The notes under the pieces were generated by a model. The model was not told the origin of the DNA and ran no database searches. It saw only the letters and a program-made list of their open reading frames with translations. A stretch of DNA of 64,000 nt from Myxosarcina sp. GI1. Its GTDB lineage: Bacteria; Cyanobacteriota; Cyanobacteriia; Cyanobacteriales; Xenococcaceae. The translations under genes were made by a program, and so were the position numbers. Shown here piece after piece: positions 36,150 through 46,036 of this stretch; the first letter of the stretch is position 1; each line of letters opens with the position of its first letter. The DNA lies in assembly GCF_000756305.1 (NCBI RefSeq), contig NZ_JRFE01000013.1, forward strand, positions 426 through 64,425, in the 5' to 3' direction.

Positions 36150-38420
36150 TCAAAAACAAGCTCGATACAAAGTATCTAGAGTTTGTCCATCGTTGGGATA
36201 TTCGGCAACAGCAGCCTTACAAACAACTTGAAAGCGATTGCCTTCTAGCGAAGTAAAAATTTGCTTTCTCAATACAGTTAAGACTTCTGCTAAATGTTCC
36301 TCTGCTTGAGCTTTGCTCAGATTAGGCATACCGATCGCAAAATCGCCATTACCCCAATAGCTGGCAATTTCATCACCGCGAAAAGCTGCGTGAATTATTT
36401 TTCCCCATTGGGCTAAAATGCGATCGCCAATAGTATAACCGTAGGTGAGATTAATTTGCTGTAGTTCTAGTATTTTCAATACTGCTAGACTAAAATTCTG
36501 CCGCTCGTGTTTTGCCTGCTGTAAACTAGATTCCAATTTGCGGCTGCCTTGAAAGCGATTATCAAGTCCTGTAATGCGATCTTGGGTTGCTAGAACGTGT
36601 AACAAGCGACTGCGATCGAGACGGTTATTAATTCGCGCGATTAACTCCGCGCCGACAACGGGTTTGGCAATATAGTCGTCTCCTCCCACTTCAAATACCT
36701 GTCGTATCGTTTCGGCATCTTGATGGGCAGTAAGAAATAGAGTCGGTAATTCTTGCCACTGGGGATCGCTACGTAGAGTCTGACAGAGTTCGATACCGCT
36801 GATATCGGGCATTTCTACATCTAAAATTAACAAATCGGGCTGAGTAACTGCCAATACTTCCCAAAAGCGGCAGGGAGTTTCTAAAGTAATTATTCTCATC
36901 CCCCAAGGCTGTAAGAGCGAGCGCAAGGTTTCGAGAAAAATAGAATCGTCATCGACTACTAAAATCGTGGAAATTATAGATTGCTCTTGTTTTAATAACC
37001 GATCGGTAGTTTGCCAGACGAGATCGGCGGTGACGGGTTTGACCAAAAAGCTACTAGCACCTGCGCGGACTACTTTAAGGCGATCGCTCAATCGCTCTGT
37101 AGCTGATATAATAAGTGTCGGAACTTTAGGTGTCCGATTAGTTAATTCTTTAATTAAAGATAATTCTGACTGAAGATCGACTGTTTCGGTATCGATCGCC
37201 ACCAAATATGGTGAGTTAGTTTGCAGCCACTTCTTAGCAGCATCGAGCTTAGCTACCCGATGCCAAATCATTCCTGACGGTTGGCTTAACTGCTGTAACT
37301 CATCAGTCAATTTAGTACCGTTAGAAATTAGCAGTAATGTTGGTTTGGTGGTATCGGAATCAGATTCTATAGTTTCATTTAAAGCTAAAAGACTGTCTAG
37401 ATCCGTTACCAACGAAATAAACTTAGCCTGTTGCGCTCGATCTAGAATGGAATTGGTTTCTAATAAAGTTTCTATTTCGCGAGCAATTGCCGTTCCCGTA
37501 TTTCTGGAGAACATCCCCAAAACTCCTGCTAGTTTGTGGGCGGCGCGTTCGGCCTCTTGGTGCAAACTAGTTGCTAAGTTATTTTCTTCGATCTGGGCTA
37601 CGGCAGTTTGCAAGACTTTCATTCTGGCTGCCATTTTGCCTTGATATTGCAGCCACATCTGTTCCATCTGCTGCTGGAATTCTGACTCAATGGAACTCGA
37701 TTGGGTATTGGCTACACTGCCGATTTTGGGGGTTTCTAAAGCTTGAGAATTTTGAGGATTTAGACGATAGCCAATACCATAGACATTTTCGATCCAGTTT
37801 ACTACTCCTGCTTCTTTGAGTTTTTTTCGTAGTCCTTTAATATGTGCTTTGACGCTTTCTTCTAAAGGGGGATCGTCAAATGTCCAAATTTTGTCTAAAA
37901 TTTGCGAGCGACTAAATACCCGTGCGGGGTTGCGTAAAAATAATTCCAGCAGGCTATATTCTTTGGCAGTTAGTTTGATTTGCTGTTCTTGATAACTAAC
38001 CTGACAACTACCAGGATCTAGTCTCAAACCGTTAATGTCTAAAACCGCAGTAGGAGTTACATCGCCACGACGAGATAAAGCCCGAACTCTAGCATTTAGT
38101 TCTCCTAAATCTAAAGGTTTAGTAAGATAGTCATCTGCACCAGCATCCAAACCTCGAATGCGTTCTTGAGTGGCATCCATAGCGGTCATTAAGAGAATCG
38201 GGGTAGTATAACCCTGCGATCGCATCTTTTCGCACAAACTCACCCCGTCTAATTCTGGTAGGTCTACATCCAGCAAAACTAATTCGTATTCCCCACTTTG
38301 AACGTACTCCCAACCCATCAGACCATCTTCTGCCACTTCTACCACATGGCGTTGCGCGGTAAGGGACTGACTGAGTACATCTACCAAAATTTCATCATCA
38401 TCTACTACTAATATTCGCAT
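36150..38420 (-). CDS. Multi-domain response regulator (REC-wHTH-HPt-REC-REC-degenerate GGDEF)
   Basis: A 756-residue signalling protein. Residues 1-118 are an OmpR-type receiver (LLDVDLPELDGV). Residues 127-225 are a winged-helix DNA-binding domain ending VYGIGYRLNP. Near 275-300 is an HPt-like helix with AAHKLAGVLG. Two further receivers follow (about 350-470 and 480-600; the second has LLILDVEMPDISGI). Residues about 610-756 resemble GGDEF, but the signature is GNGDF and catalytic acids are missing, so it should not make c-di-GMP. One polypeptide could carry several phosphorelay steps and bind DNA. No sensor kinase lies next to it. Confidence 0.85.
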   Translation of the reverse strand: MRILVVDDDEILVDVLSQSLTAQRHVVEVAEDGLMGWEYVQSGEYELVLLDVDLPELDGVSLCEKMRSQGYTTPILLMTAMDATQERIRGLDAGADDYLTKPLDLGELNARVRALSRRGDVTPTAVLDINGLRLDPGSCQVSYQEQQIKLTAKEYSLLELFLRNPARVFSRSQILDKIWTFDDPPLEESVKAHIKGLRKKLKEAGVVNWIENVYGIGYRLNPQNSQALETPKIGSVANTQSSSIESEFQQQMEQMWLQYQGKMAARMKVLQTAVAQIEENNLATSLHQEAERAAHKLAGVLGMFSRNTGTAIAREIETLLETNSILDRAQQAKFISLVTDLDSLLALNETIESDSDTTKPTLLLISNGTKLTDELQQLSQPSGMIWHRVAKLDAAKKWLQTNSPYLVAIDTETVDLQSELSLIKELTNRTPKVPTLIISATERLSDRLKVVRAGASSFLVKPVTADLVWQTTDRLLKQEQSIISTILVVDDDSIFLETLRSLLQPWGMRIITLETPCRFWEVLAVTQPDLLILDVEMPDISGIELCQTLRSDPQWQELPTLFLTAHQDAETIRQVFEVGGDDYIAKPVVGAELIARINNRLDRSRLLHVLATQDRITGLDNRFQGSRKLESSLQQAKHERQNFSLAVLKILELQQINLTYGYTIGDRILAQWGKIIHAAFRGDEIASYWGNGDFAIGMPNLSKAQAEEHLAEVLTVLRKQIFTSLEGNRFQVVCKAAVAEYPNDGQTLDTLYRACF

Positions 38421-38689
38421 GATGCGATCGCCTTTCTAATTTGCTTCTTGCCTAACTATCATCAAGCTAACTAGGGAAGAAATAGGGAAGCTAATTACGA
38501 TCTTACATAAATAGCGACTCGAAAGGCGTTTTAACACAACTTTTGTAAAATTCTGTTGCTGTAGTTTTTGTCGATATAGATAATTAATTGGCTTAAGATT
38601 TAAACGAGTAGAGATCGATCGCGGTCGCTAATAAACCTGATGACAACTAACTGGAGTAGCAAAAATTTCGTCTGTGCGATCGGGTAAAG

Positions 38690-39403
38690 TTAATTTGGTT
38701 GCTGTAACTGTTTCACAAATGCTGCGTGTTCGGAAGAATCTAAACCCTGTTGCAGTACCTCTAGCACCTGTTTCATATCCTCTGCTAGCAATGCTGAAAC
38801 CGCCAACCATAAGCCTGGAAATACTTCACTGCGTATAATTCCACTATCATCAGCCACTAGTGATTCATACACACCTTTTCGTAGGATAAACCAGTCCAGC
38901 TTTTGCTCTAAAACTTGCCAAACAATGTATTCTTTCACTTCATTGCGACGATAAGCAGTTTTCTTATCGTATAGATCGTAAGCAGCGCTACTAGCGGCAA
39001 TTTCGGCTACAAGTTCTGGTGCGCCTTCAATGTAGCCATCGTTACTTAATCGAGTTTGCCCTCCTGCATCTGGTTCGATAAGCAATACAGCATCGGGTTG
39101 AGGTTCATTATCTAGATCGAGCCTGACAGTTGGCGCATCACTTAAGTCAACGCCAGGGGTCAATGCCTGATATACTCCTAGCCAAGTCATTATGCGACTG
39201 TGAGGTCTACCGTGTTGCTCGTGTCGTAGGGGAGATGCCACGTAAACCACTCCTTCGACTAGTTCCGCTTTTTTGATGTGAGGTGCAGCTAAATAGCGTC
39301 GCTCAAATTCATGACGAGTCAGGCGATCTCCACTTTCTAGAGGAGGTAGTTGCCCGTTTACCGTACTCGATTGTGAATTATCTTGTTGCAGAACCATAAT
39401 CAA
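38690..39403 (-). CDS. Uma2 family endonuclease-like protein
   Basis: A 237-residue protein of the Uma2 (DUF820) family, abundant in cyanobacteria, with a PD-(D/E)XK nuclease fold. Seen here: LTRHEFERRYLAAPHIKKAELVEGVVYVASPL, then RLDLDNEPQPDAVLLIEP and GAPELVAEIAASSAAYDLYDKKTAYRRNEVKEYIVW, which hold the expected acidic and lysine residues. The biological role of the family is unclear. The first or third codon (MVLQQ) may be the start. No mobile element is adjacent. Confidence 0.88.
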   Translation of the reverse strand: MIMVLQQDNSQSSTVNGQLPPLESGDRLTRHEFERRYLAAPHIKKAELVEGVVYVASPLRHEQHGRPHSRIMTWLGVYQALTPGVDLSDAPTVRLDLDNEPQPDAVLLIEPDAGGQTRLSNDGYIEGAPELVAEIAASSAAYDLYDKKTAYRRNEVKEYIVWQVLEQKLDWFILRKGVYESLVADDSGIIRSEVFPGLWLAVSALLAEDMKQVLEVLQQGLDSSEHAAFVKQLQQPN

Positions 39404-39673
39404 ATACTGAAATTCACTAATATCATAAATTTAGCAAATTTCGATTCGAGAAGCGATCTCTTTTTCTTGTCAATCGTGTATTTTGGTGGGGTTCCAATAT
39501 AAGTACTTAGTTAGCGATCGCAAACCTTTTGCTATCAGCTTTTATTCAATCGTGTCGCTTTACTTATAAGTTGTCTTCTTCAATTTACTTTAATGTTTGC
39601 TTAAGTTTTAAATGAGTAAAGATTGAGTGCGATCGTCTATTGTTCGATTAACGGAATTATCGGCAGTTAAAAA

Positions 39674-39780
39674 GCGAATTACCCGAAATTACTATAACGG
39701 GGAATCAATCTGTCCTGGACTGACCTGGACAGCAAAAAGGTAAAGCAATTCCCCGTTTCCTGAGATTCGAGTAATTACGC
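39674..39780. repeat. Long imperfect inverted repeat (MITE-like or structured RNA)
   Basis: AACGGGGAAT (39696-39705) is perfectly inverted as ATTCCCCGTT (39748-39757). The arms extend outward as GCGAATTACCCGAA against TTCGAGTAATTACGC with gaps, giving about 33 bp of imperfect terminal repeat. Inside lies CTGTCC/GGACAG (39710-39732). It lies between the Uma2 gene and the split unknown gene. The rest of that 446-bp gap is AT-rich without a visible gene. Confidence 0.5.
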
Positions 39781-40796
39781 GAAATAACAACTATAGAGAA
39801 TTGAGCAAAACTGAGCCTTTAATGTTAACTCCAGATAGCAATTCTTGATTCTAAAATGATTCGTTGCTAATACCAATAAAAAACCCGTTCGCCGATCTCT
39901 TGATGAATTTGGGATTGTTAAGAGAGACTAAAGATGCAATTCTGTTTAAAATTAATTTATCTTCTTTTAAAATATCGCGATACACTCCAAACATCACAGC
40001 AGTATCTCGAACATTTACATATAATTCTAGCTTTGCTTTAAGATCATCCTTAAGATTTTCGATTTCTTCGGGAAGTTTGTTCAATCTTCGGTTAAAAAAT
40101 ATAGCATCAGGATCGGGAATTAAAGTTTCATCATAATAGCAATTTCGTTCACCCACTATTCGTATAGATATGCTTCCAGGATTAGGTTCGCGTACACCAG
40201 GAGGACAAATAAGACCAACACCTATAACTTTCTCTGGACGAAAAGCTGCTAATTTGTACTGAAAATCATCTAGATTCTTAAGCTCATTGGAAAAATTATG
40301 TGATTTTATATACCGTGAATTTAAAATCGTGAAAAGAGCGTTATGTGCATTATAAAAATTATCTTGCACTTCTTGCAATAGACCTAAAATCAAACTATTT
40401 TTATTCTTTACTAAACTATCAAGCATATTAGAAGCTTGGTATTCTGTAATGACTAAGGCAAATTCACACCAATTAATTAGCTCTATCAACTTTCCTAGTC
40501 TATTCTCGTAGAAAAATAAGTACGTCAAAGCTTCACTAAACCTATTCCATTCCTCAGTATGTATTCTATATCTATCTATTTCGCCTTCAGGAAGATTAAA
40601 ATAATTTAATTTAATAGTCTCTAACGTGACATATCTTTCTTGAAGTAATGCAATTGCTACTTCTTCTCTCACTATGGTTTTTATTTTACTTGGAAGTTCA
40701 TCAAGCTTTTGTATAATTTCTTGGTTTTGTTCTTTAATTTGATTTATTTTAGAGTCAATAACTTGAAGATATTCTTTTATCTTTTTTAAACCGCAT

Positions 40797-41645
40797 CTAC
40801 TTTGAAAACCGTAGTTTTTCTTCTTCTGGATCGAGGTGTTTTTTAACCCACAAGCGATCGCTTAAAAACAGTGGAGTAGTATTAATTAGATGCTGAAAAT
40901 CAGCAACAGCAGAAATTAACTCTTGTTGTTGGTCATAACAAACATGATAAGTTATGTCTTCTCTGAGCCATTGCCAAAGATGTTCGACAGGCATAAAATC
41001 TGGGCTATAGCCAGGTAATTGTAGAAGATGGATGTCCATTGCTGATGCTGCCTCGGTGACCACTTTAGCACGATGATATGGTGCGCCATCCCAAACCACA
41101 GTTATTTGTTGCTGGGGAAATTCGACTCGCAACTTTTTGAGAACATCAATGGTATTAATTTTCTCTGCTTTCTCATAAGGAAAAATTCTGGTTTGCGCCT
41201 GATTATAGAGGTAAACACCATAAAAAGAGACTTTCTTTCTTCCAGGAGAACTAGAGCTGACCCAAAACCTTTCTCCCCGAATTGACCAACCGTAACCTTC
41301 ATCGGTATCTAAATGTATATGGGCTTCATCAATATAGATAATTAATCGCTTTTGATGAAGTGCATCCTCTAATAATTCAGTAATTTGTTCGACAAATTCA
41401 GCTCTTTTGGCGGTATTGCCTTTATTAAGCAACTTCTTCGCTTTCTTCCAGGAAAAACCCATCTGCTTAAGAGTTTTTCTGACTGTCTCTCGACAACAAT
41501 TTATCTTCCACTTCTGTTTCAGCCAGTGGACGAATCTTTTTAACGTCCAACGTGGAAACCCTTGAGATTTCCTCCCTCTTTCTTGTGGTGCTAATGCTGA
41601 CCTTAAAAGAGCTTTCTGGATTTGATTCCCTAAATCTTTTCGCAC
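40797..41645 (-). CDS. IS630 transposase catalytic part (orfB)
   Basis: A 282-residue DDE transposase domain. Catalytic motifs are LIIYIDEAHIHLD, VVWDGAPYHRA and PDFMPVEHLWQWL, the IS630/Tc1-mariner triad. The N-terminal part FPRWTLKRFVHWLKQKWK is a helix-turn-helix segment. The frame is offset by -1 from orfA and overlaps its end. A slippery T-run in orfA could place it behind orfA as one fusion protein. The element appears intact, so it may be active. Confidence 0.9.
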   Translation of the reverse strand: MRKDLGNQIQKALLRSALAPQERGRKSQGFPRWTLKRFVHWLKQKWKINCCRETVRKTLKQMGFSWKKAKKLLNKGNTAKRAEFVEQITELLEDALHQKRLIIYIDEAHIHLDTDEGYGWSIRGERFWVSSSSPGRKKVSFYGVYLYNQAQTRIFPYEKAEKINTIDVLKKLRVEFPQQQITVVWDGAPYHRAKVVTEAASAMDIHLLQLPGYSPDFMPVEHLWQWLREDITYHVCYDQQQELISAVADFQHLINTTPLFLSDRLWVKKHLDPEEEKLRFSK

Positions 41646-41911
41646 CGTTTCGGAAAAAAAGGGTTTCTTCCTCCCGTTCTTTGATACTCGACGGCTTTGA
41701 GACCTTCTTGATTATAACGATGCACCCATTCCATTACTGTTTGGGGATTTCTTCGGGTTTGTTCCCCTACCTTTGTAGCACTTTTCCCTTCACTAATTTC
41801 ATACAATGCCATCAGTCTCTCTCTTGTTCGAGGATGTTTGGCAGCCAATGCCTCTGTTCTTAATAACTCTTTGCTTTGATTCCAACGAGCGTAATCTACT
41901 TTTAACATCAA
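41630..41911 (-). CDS. IS630 transposase DNA-binding part (orfA)
   Basis: A 93-residue helix-turn-helix protein (RTRERLMALYEISEGKSATKVGEQTRRNPQTVMEWVHRY). Just before its end the coding strand has CCC followed by seven T and CC, a T-TTT-TTT heptamer where a -1 ribosomal frameshift would join orfA to orfB, as in other IS630 elements. The frameshift is inferred from the reading frames. Confidence 0.85.
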   Translation of the reverse strand: MMLKVDYARWNQSKELLRTEALAAKHPRTRERLMALYEISEGKSATKVGEQTRRNPQTVMEWVHRYNQEGLKAVEYQRTGGRNPFFPKRCEKI

Positions 41912-42177
41912 ATCGATCTTATTTTTCTTCTCTTAATCAGCCTATTTGATTTTGAGCCAAAACTCCAGTTTTCAAACTGGACGGGGTTTAATTCGCCAAT
42001 AATTTTTCTATTTTCATTTCGCTCGGCAAAATAACCAGCAACAGTAGCTATTCCACTTATAACTCCAGTAGCATTACTTGCGTATTCAATCAACTCTGGA
42101 TTTAAACCAAATTTATTTGTCAAATATTCTTCGACAAATTTTACATATTTACCTAAATCTACAAGCGGTTCTTCCAT

Positions 42178-42504
42178 ATTCTTTTTGCATGCTACAAAAT
42201 ATATTATAAGGTATAGTGGAAAATTATTTTATTCTAAATATACCTATTGAATAGGACTGGAGTACAGCTAAAATATGTCTTTCTTTAAAAATTTGTTTAG
42301 ATAAATCTTGTTTTTCTCAGATCGAGACATAGCACCTAGCAGTGTCTCCAATATTATAATTTAATAGACACACCAAAACTTCACAAAAATAGTGTCCATT
42401 AAATCGCATTAAGAACATTCACAGATACTAGTGTCACCAAATCGATATAAGAAAAAATTATTTCAATCGACCAATGACAACTTTTGAACAGCTTACGCTT
42501 CGAG
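42178..42504. other. Intergenic AT-rich stretch, no gene seen
   Basis: About 327 bp between the split unknown gene and ppsA contain no convincing open frame, tRNA or terminator. It presumably carries the promoter of the split gene. Confidence 0.5.
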
Positions 42505-44901
42505 TTACAAATTGATATTTTTTTCTACTTCAGCAACGCGCCGCTTGACTTGAATAACGCTATCGGGATTGAGGGAGATAGTATCGATGCCAGCCTCTAC
42601 TAAGAAAGCAGCAAAGTCGGGATAGTCGCTTGGTGCCTGTCCGCAGATACCTACTTTACGTCCTTTTTGACGAGCGGTATCGATCAGACGGCGAATCGTG
42701 CGTTTAACAGCAAGATCTTGTTCGTTAAATAAGTGAGATAGTTCGGCAGAATCGCGGTCTACGCCTAAAACTAACTGTGTTAGGTCGTTACTGCCAATCG
42801 AAAAGCCATCGAAGCGATCGCTAAATTCGGCAGCTAGTTCGACATTAGAGGGAATTTCACACATTACATATACCTGCAAGCCGTTTTCTCCCTTTTTCAA
42901 GCCATTTTCTGCCAGTACTTCTAATACCTTGTCTGCTTCTTCTAGAGTTCGGCAGAAAGGAATCATAATAATTACGTTGTCAAAACCAATTTTTTCTCTT
43001 ATCTGCTTAATAGCACGACATTCGAGAGCAAATCCCTCTCGATAGCGATCGCTGTAGTAGCGACTCGCACCGCGAAATCCTAGCATCGGGTTTTCTTCTT
43101 TCGGTTCAAACTGCTGTCCGCCGATTAGGTTGGCGTATTCATTGGTTTTAAAGTCGCTCATGCGGACGATAACGGGATGGGGATATTGAGCGGCGGCTAT
43201 TTTGCCAATACCCTGAGCCAGTTTATCTACGAAATAATCTCGTTTGTCTTCGTATCCCTGAGTCAGATCTCGTATTTGCTGCCAGGCTTCTTTGTCTTCT
43301 AGTTCGTCGTAATGAATCAAAGCTAGAGGGTGAATTTTGACGATGTTATTGATCGCAAACTCCATTCTTGCCAAACCGATACCCTCGGCTGGCAGTCGCC
43401 ACCAGCGAAAAGCGGCGGCAGGACTGGCAATGTTCATCATTAGTTGGGTTTTGGTTTCGGGAACGTCATCGAGGTCAATTTCTTCGGTAGCGTACTCTAA
43501 TTTACCTTCATAGACGATGCCGCGATCGCCTTCAGCACAGGATATAGTTACTTCCGTACCTGTTTCTAAGGTACGAGTAGCATCTCCCGTCCCCACAATA
43601 GCTGGAATGCCCAATTCTCTACTGACTATTGCCGCGTGACAGGTGCGTCCGCCGTAGTCGGTAACAATTCCCGCTACGCGCTTCATAATTGGCACCCAGT
43701 CGGGATCGGTCATTTCGGTAACGAGAATGCTGTTGTCTTCGACACGCTCGATATCTTGCGAACTTTTAACCCGACACACTTTACCCGATGCGATCGCTTC
43801 TCCAATACTCAAACCTGCGATTATTTCCTCACCCTGTTCTTTTAGCTTGTATGTCTTGAGGGAACTGGCAGATTTTTGGGACTGTACGGTTTCGGGACGT
43901 GCCTGAACGATATAGAGTTCGTTTGTATCGCCGTCTTTTGCCCATTCCATATCCATTGGCTTGCCGTAGTGAGATTCAATTGCTACTGCCCAATTTGCAA
44001 GTTGTAAAATCTCCTTATCGGATAACACAAACGCTTGACGTTCTTTACCCGAAGTATCGACATTTTTAATAGTTTTACTGCCTTCGGTAGCATAGACCAT
44101 TTTTTTCTCTTTGCTACCTTTGGTTTTTTCAATAATCGGCTCTAACCCTTCTTTAAGCAAAGGTTTAAAAACTGTATATTGATCGGGGTTTACCGTACCC
44201 TGCACCACATTTTCACCCAAACCCCAGGCAGCGGTAATAATTGCCGCATCGGGAAAACCCGTTTCCGTATCGATAGAAAACATCACTCCCGCACTGGCGC
44301 GATCGCTCCGCACCATCTTTTGAATACCCACTGAAAGGGCGACCTGAAGATGATCGAATCCTTTTTCTTCGCGGTAGCTGATAGCGCGATTGGTAAATAA
44401 GGAAGCATAGCACTTGCGACAAGCTTCTAATACCTCTGCTTCTCCCGTCACATTGAGAAAGGTTTCTTGCTGTCCTGCAAAGCTGGCATCTGGTAAATCT
44501 TCGGCAGTCGCGCTACTTCTAGCAGCAATATCTACTTCTTCAGTATCATATCTTTGACTTAGTTCCTGGTATGACTGGCGAATGGCGTGATCGACTTCCT
44601 GGGGAAATTCAGCCTGGTAAAATAAACGACGTATTGTTTTTCCCGTCTCTTCTAAAGACTGTTTGCCAGCTTCCAAATCGCCAATTTGAGACTTAATTTC
44701 TTCGGTCAAGTCATTGTGTTGCAAAAATTCTCGATAAGCTTTGGCAGTAGTGGCAAATCCATCGGGTACGCTTACTTTTTCATCTTTAAGAGAACGAATC
44801 ATTTCTCCTAAAGAGGCGTTTTTACCTCCTACTAGTTCTACATCCTGATTGGTTAATTCGGCAAACCAGCAAGTATAGGCGTTTTGATGTTTTTCATTCA
44901 T
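42505..44901 (-). CDS. ppsA: Phosphoenolpyruvate synthase
   Basis: Converts pyruvate, ATP and water to PEP, AMP and phosphate. It has 798 residues. The ATP-grasp domain has LVGGKNASLGEMIRSL and EDLPDASFAGQQETFLNV. The phosphohistidine domain has GGRTCHAAIVSRELGIPAIVG (about residue 417). The PEP-binding domain has ENPMLGFRGASRY, VMCEIPSNVELA and FSIGSNDLTQLVLGVDRD. All catalytic regions are intact. It is a single gene on the minus strand. In cyanobacteria it supports PEP supply for carbon metabolism. Confidence 0.97.
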   Translation of the reverse strand: MNEKHQNAYTCWFAELTNQDVELVGGKNASLGEMIRSLKDEKVSVPDGFATTAKAYREFLQHNDLTEEIKSQIGDLEAGKQSLEETGKTIRRLFYQAEFPQEVDHAIRQSYQELSQRYDTEEVDIAARSSATAEDLPDASFAGQQETFLNVTGEAEVLEACRKCYASLFTNRAISYREEKGFDHLQVALSVGIQKMVRSDRASAGVMFSIDTETGFPDAAIITAAWGLGENVVQGTVNPDQYTVFKPLLKEGLEPIIEKTKGSKEKKMVYATEGSKTIKNVDTSGKERQAFVLSDKEILQLANWAVAIESHYGKPMDMEWAKDGDTNELYIVQARPETVQSQKSASSLKTYKLKEQGEEIIAGLSIGEAIASGKVCRVKSSQDIERVEDNSILVTEMTDPDWVPIMKRVAGIVTDYGGRTCHAAIVSRELGIPAIVGTGDATRTLETGTEVTISCAEGDRGIVYEGKLEYATEEIDLDDVPETKTQLMMNIASPAAAFRWWRLPAEGIGLARMEFAINNIVKIHPLALIHYDELEDKEAWQQIRDLTQGYEDKRDYFVDKLAQGIGKIAAAQYPHPVIVRMSDFKTNEYANLIGGQQFEPKEENPMLGFRGASRYYSDRYREGFALECRAIKQIREKIGFDNVIIMIPFCRTLEEADKVLEVLAENGLKKGENGLQVYVMCEIPSNVELAAEFSDRFDGFSIGSNDLTQLVLGVDRDSAELSHLFNEQDLAVKRTIRRLIDTARQKGRKVGICGQAPSDYPDFAAFLVEAGIDTISLNPDSVIQVKRRVAEVEKNINL

Positions 44902-45189
44902 GTTTTAAGCAGGGTAGAGTTCGATCTTTTATTGTGTAGGTTCGAGCGTTTCCAAAGCTTTAGCTTTATTTTGAAGTCAAAACGAGTTTTGTGGTATTTT
45001 TGCAGAGTATGGCTAACTTACAGTTATAAAATTAGTTCTGGTTTTAGTCTCAAACAGGACTACCAAAATCTATTTAATTCTTGTATAAACTTTTCCAATG
45101 TATTTTTAGGTATATCTTTGCAGGCAAATAATAGCTTGACATCTCTTGCTGGTTAGAGATTCTAGAAAAAATTGTTCGCTAAAACAAAA
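44902..45189. other. Intergenic region upstream of ppsA, no gene seen
   Basis: Nothing is convincing. A plus-strand frame overlaps the ppsA start region, but its composition is unlike its neighbours. A short minus-strand peptide-like frame (LLFACKDIPKNTLEKFIQEL) is preceded and followed by stops and may be a decayed gene fragment. Confidence 0.35.
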
Positions 45190-45223
45190 AAAGCAGCAAG
45201 TATCTTATTAATACCTGCTGCTT
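45186..45223 (-). terminator. Rho-independent terminator of rplI
   Basis: On the minus strand AAAGCAGCAGGTATT and AATACTTGCTGCTTT-like arms form a long stem (45190-45223) over a short loop and are followed by a run of T. It starts about 20 bp after the rplI stop. Confidence 0.8.
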
Positions 45224-45243
45224 TATCTCTTTGTTCGGAAAAA

Positions 45244-45702
45244 TTACAAAGGTATAACTTGAAAATCTACCATTGCTGAAACCTCTGGGTGTAATTTGAC
45301 TTCTGCCTGATATTCTCCAGTTTTACTAATGTCGGGAACTTCAATACCTCTACGATCTACCTCAATACCAGTTTGTTCTTGAATGACATCGGCAATTTCT
45401 TGCGCGGTAACGCTACCAAAAATGGCATCTGCTTCCCCTACTTGTTTGCGAATAGTCAAAAGACCAATAGTTTTGAAAGCAGTTTTTTTATTTTCTGCGG
45501 CTTGCTTGACGGCTAGCTTTTCTTGTCTTTCTTTTTCTCTTCTTTGTTCTACCTGTTTGACAATTCCTGGCGTTGCCAAAACGGCTAAACTCTGAGGAAT
45601 AAGATAGTTGCGTGCATAACCTGGGGCAACTTCTACCAAGTCGCCGTTGTTACCTAATTTACTGACACTTTGGTTTAAAACTACAGATATACGTTTGGAC
45701 AT
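45244..45702 (-). CDS. rplI: 50S ribosomal protein L9
   Basis: A 152-residue structural component of the large ribosomal subunit. The N-terminal domain has LGNNGDLVEVAPGYARNYLIPQSLA, then the long connecting helix (KQVEQRREKERQEKLAVKQAA), and the C-terminal domain reads KLHPEVSAMVDFQVIPL. It is complete. Its partner dnaB is not adjacent here; it lies 21 kb away at 22545. Confidence 0.96.
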   Translation of the reverse strand: MSKRISVVLNQSVSKLGNNGDLVEVAPGYARNYLIPQSLAVLATPGIVKQVEQRREKERQEKLAVKQAAENKKTAFKTIGLLTIRKQVGEADAIFGSVTAQEIADVIQEQTGIEVDRRGIEVPDISKTGEYQAEVKLHPEVSAMVDFQVIPL

Positions 45703-46036
45703 CTTTTCTCCTATACTTTGCTTAAATTAAATTACTTCCTATAATTCGGGCAGAAATAGTTGACAGCCAGAATTTTTAATTATATCAGTTGTTTATATAG
45801 TCGTTCTAATTGATTTACTCATGGTTTAAGTTATCGTTTTAAGGGAACGCTCGCCAAGATAGGGAATAGGGAACAATAAGTAGTACGTTTTTCCTATGGT
45901 TTTTATTTGGAATGACTATAGTTCGGAAATAGAGCTATGTTTGAAGCAAATAAGCGATCGCTTGCCACAATACAATAATTTACCTGAAGATAAGAATATC
46001 GTTCATTGTCTCAACGAATAAAACCTAAAATATCTG
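45703..46036. other. Intergenic region with short heptamer repeat
   Basis: This 334-bp space has two copies of ATAGGGA in tandem (45859-45872) and a variant after it. No gene, tRNA or clear regulatory site was identified. Confidence 0.4.

Larger units (their letters stand above)
40789..41919 (-). mobile_element. IS630-family insertion sequence
   Basis: The element spans 1131 bp, flanked by TA at 40787-40788 and 41920-41921, the TA target duplication expected for IS630/Tc1-mariner. It holds two overlapping transposase frames. The ends show only weak inverted similarity (CATCTAC...GAAAAC against GATTTGATGTTAAAAG). The precise target is confirmed by restoration of the interrupted reading frame. 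Confidence 0.88.
39851..42177 (-). pseudogene. Unknown gene split by an IS630 element
   Basis: Two fragments frame an insertion sequence: MEEPLVDLGKYVKFVEEYL... (42177 down to about 41921) and, after the element, KKIKEYLQVIDSKINQIKEQ... continuing to 39851. Removing the element plus one TA copy leaves 1194 bp, exactly 398 codons in one frame (397 residues). The reconstructed protein has a hydrophobic stretch near NATGVISGIATVAGYFAE, a coiled-coil-like central part (KKIKEYLQ...QKLDELPSKI) and an uncharacterised C-terminal region (PEKVIGVGLICPPGVREPNPG). I do not recognise the family. It cannot be expressed intact in this strain unless the element excises precisely. Confidence 0.8.

Noticed and set aside
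44884-45156. A plus-strand frame of 90 codons over the ppsA start
   Set aside because: It overlaps the ppsA start on the opposite strand, has a Phe/Leu-rich composition unlike the neighbours and no ribosome-binding site.
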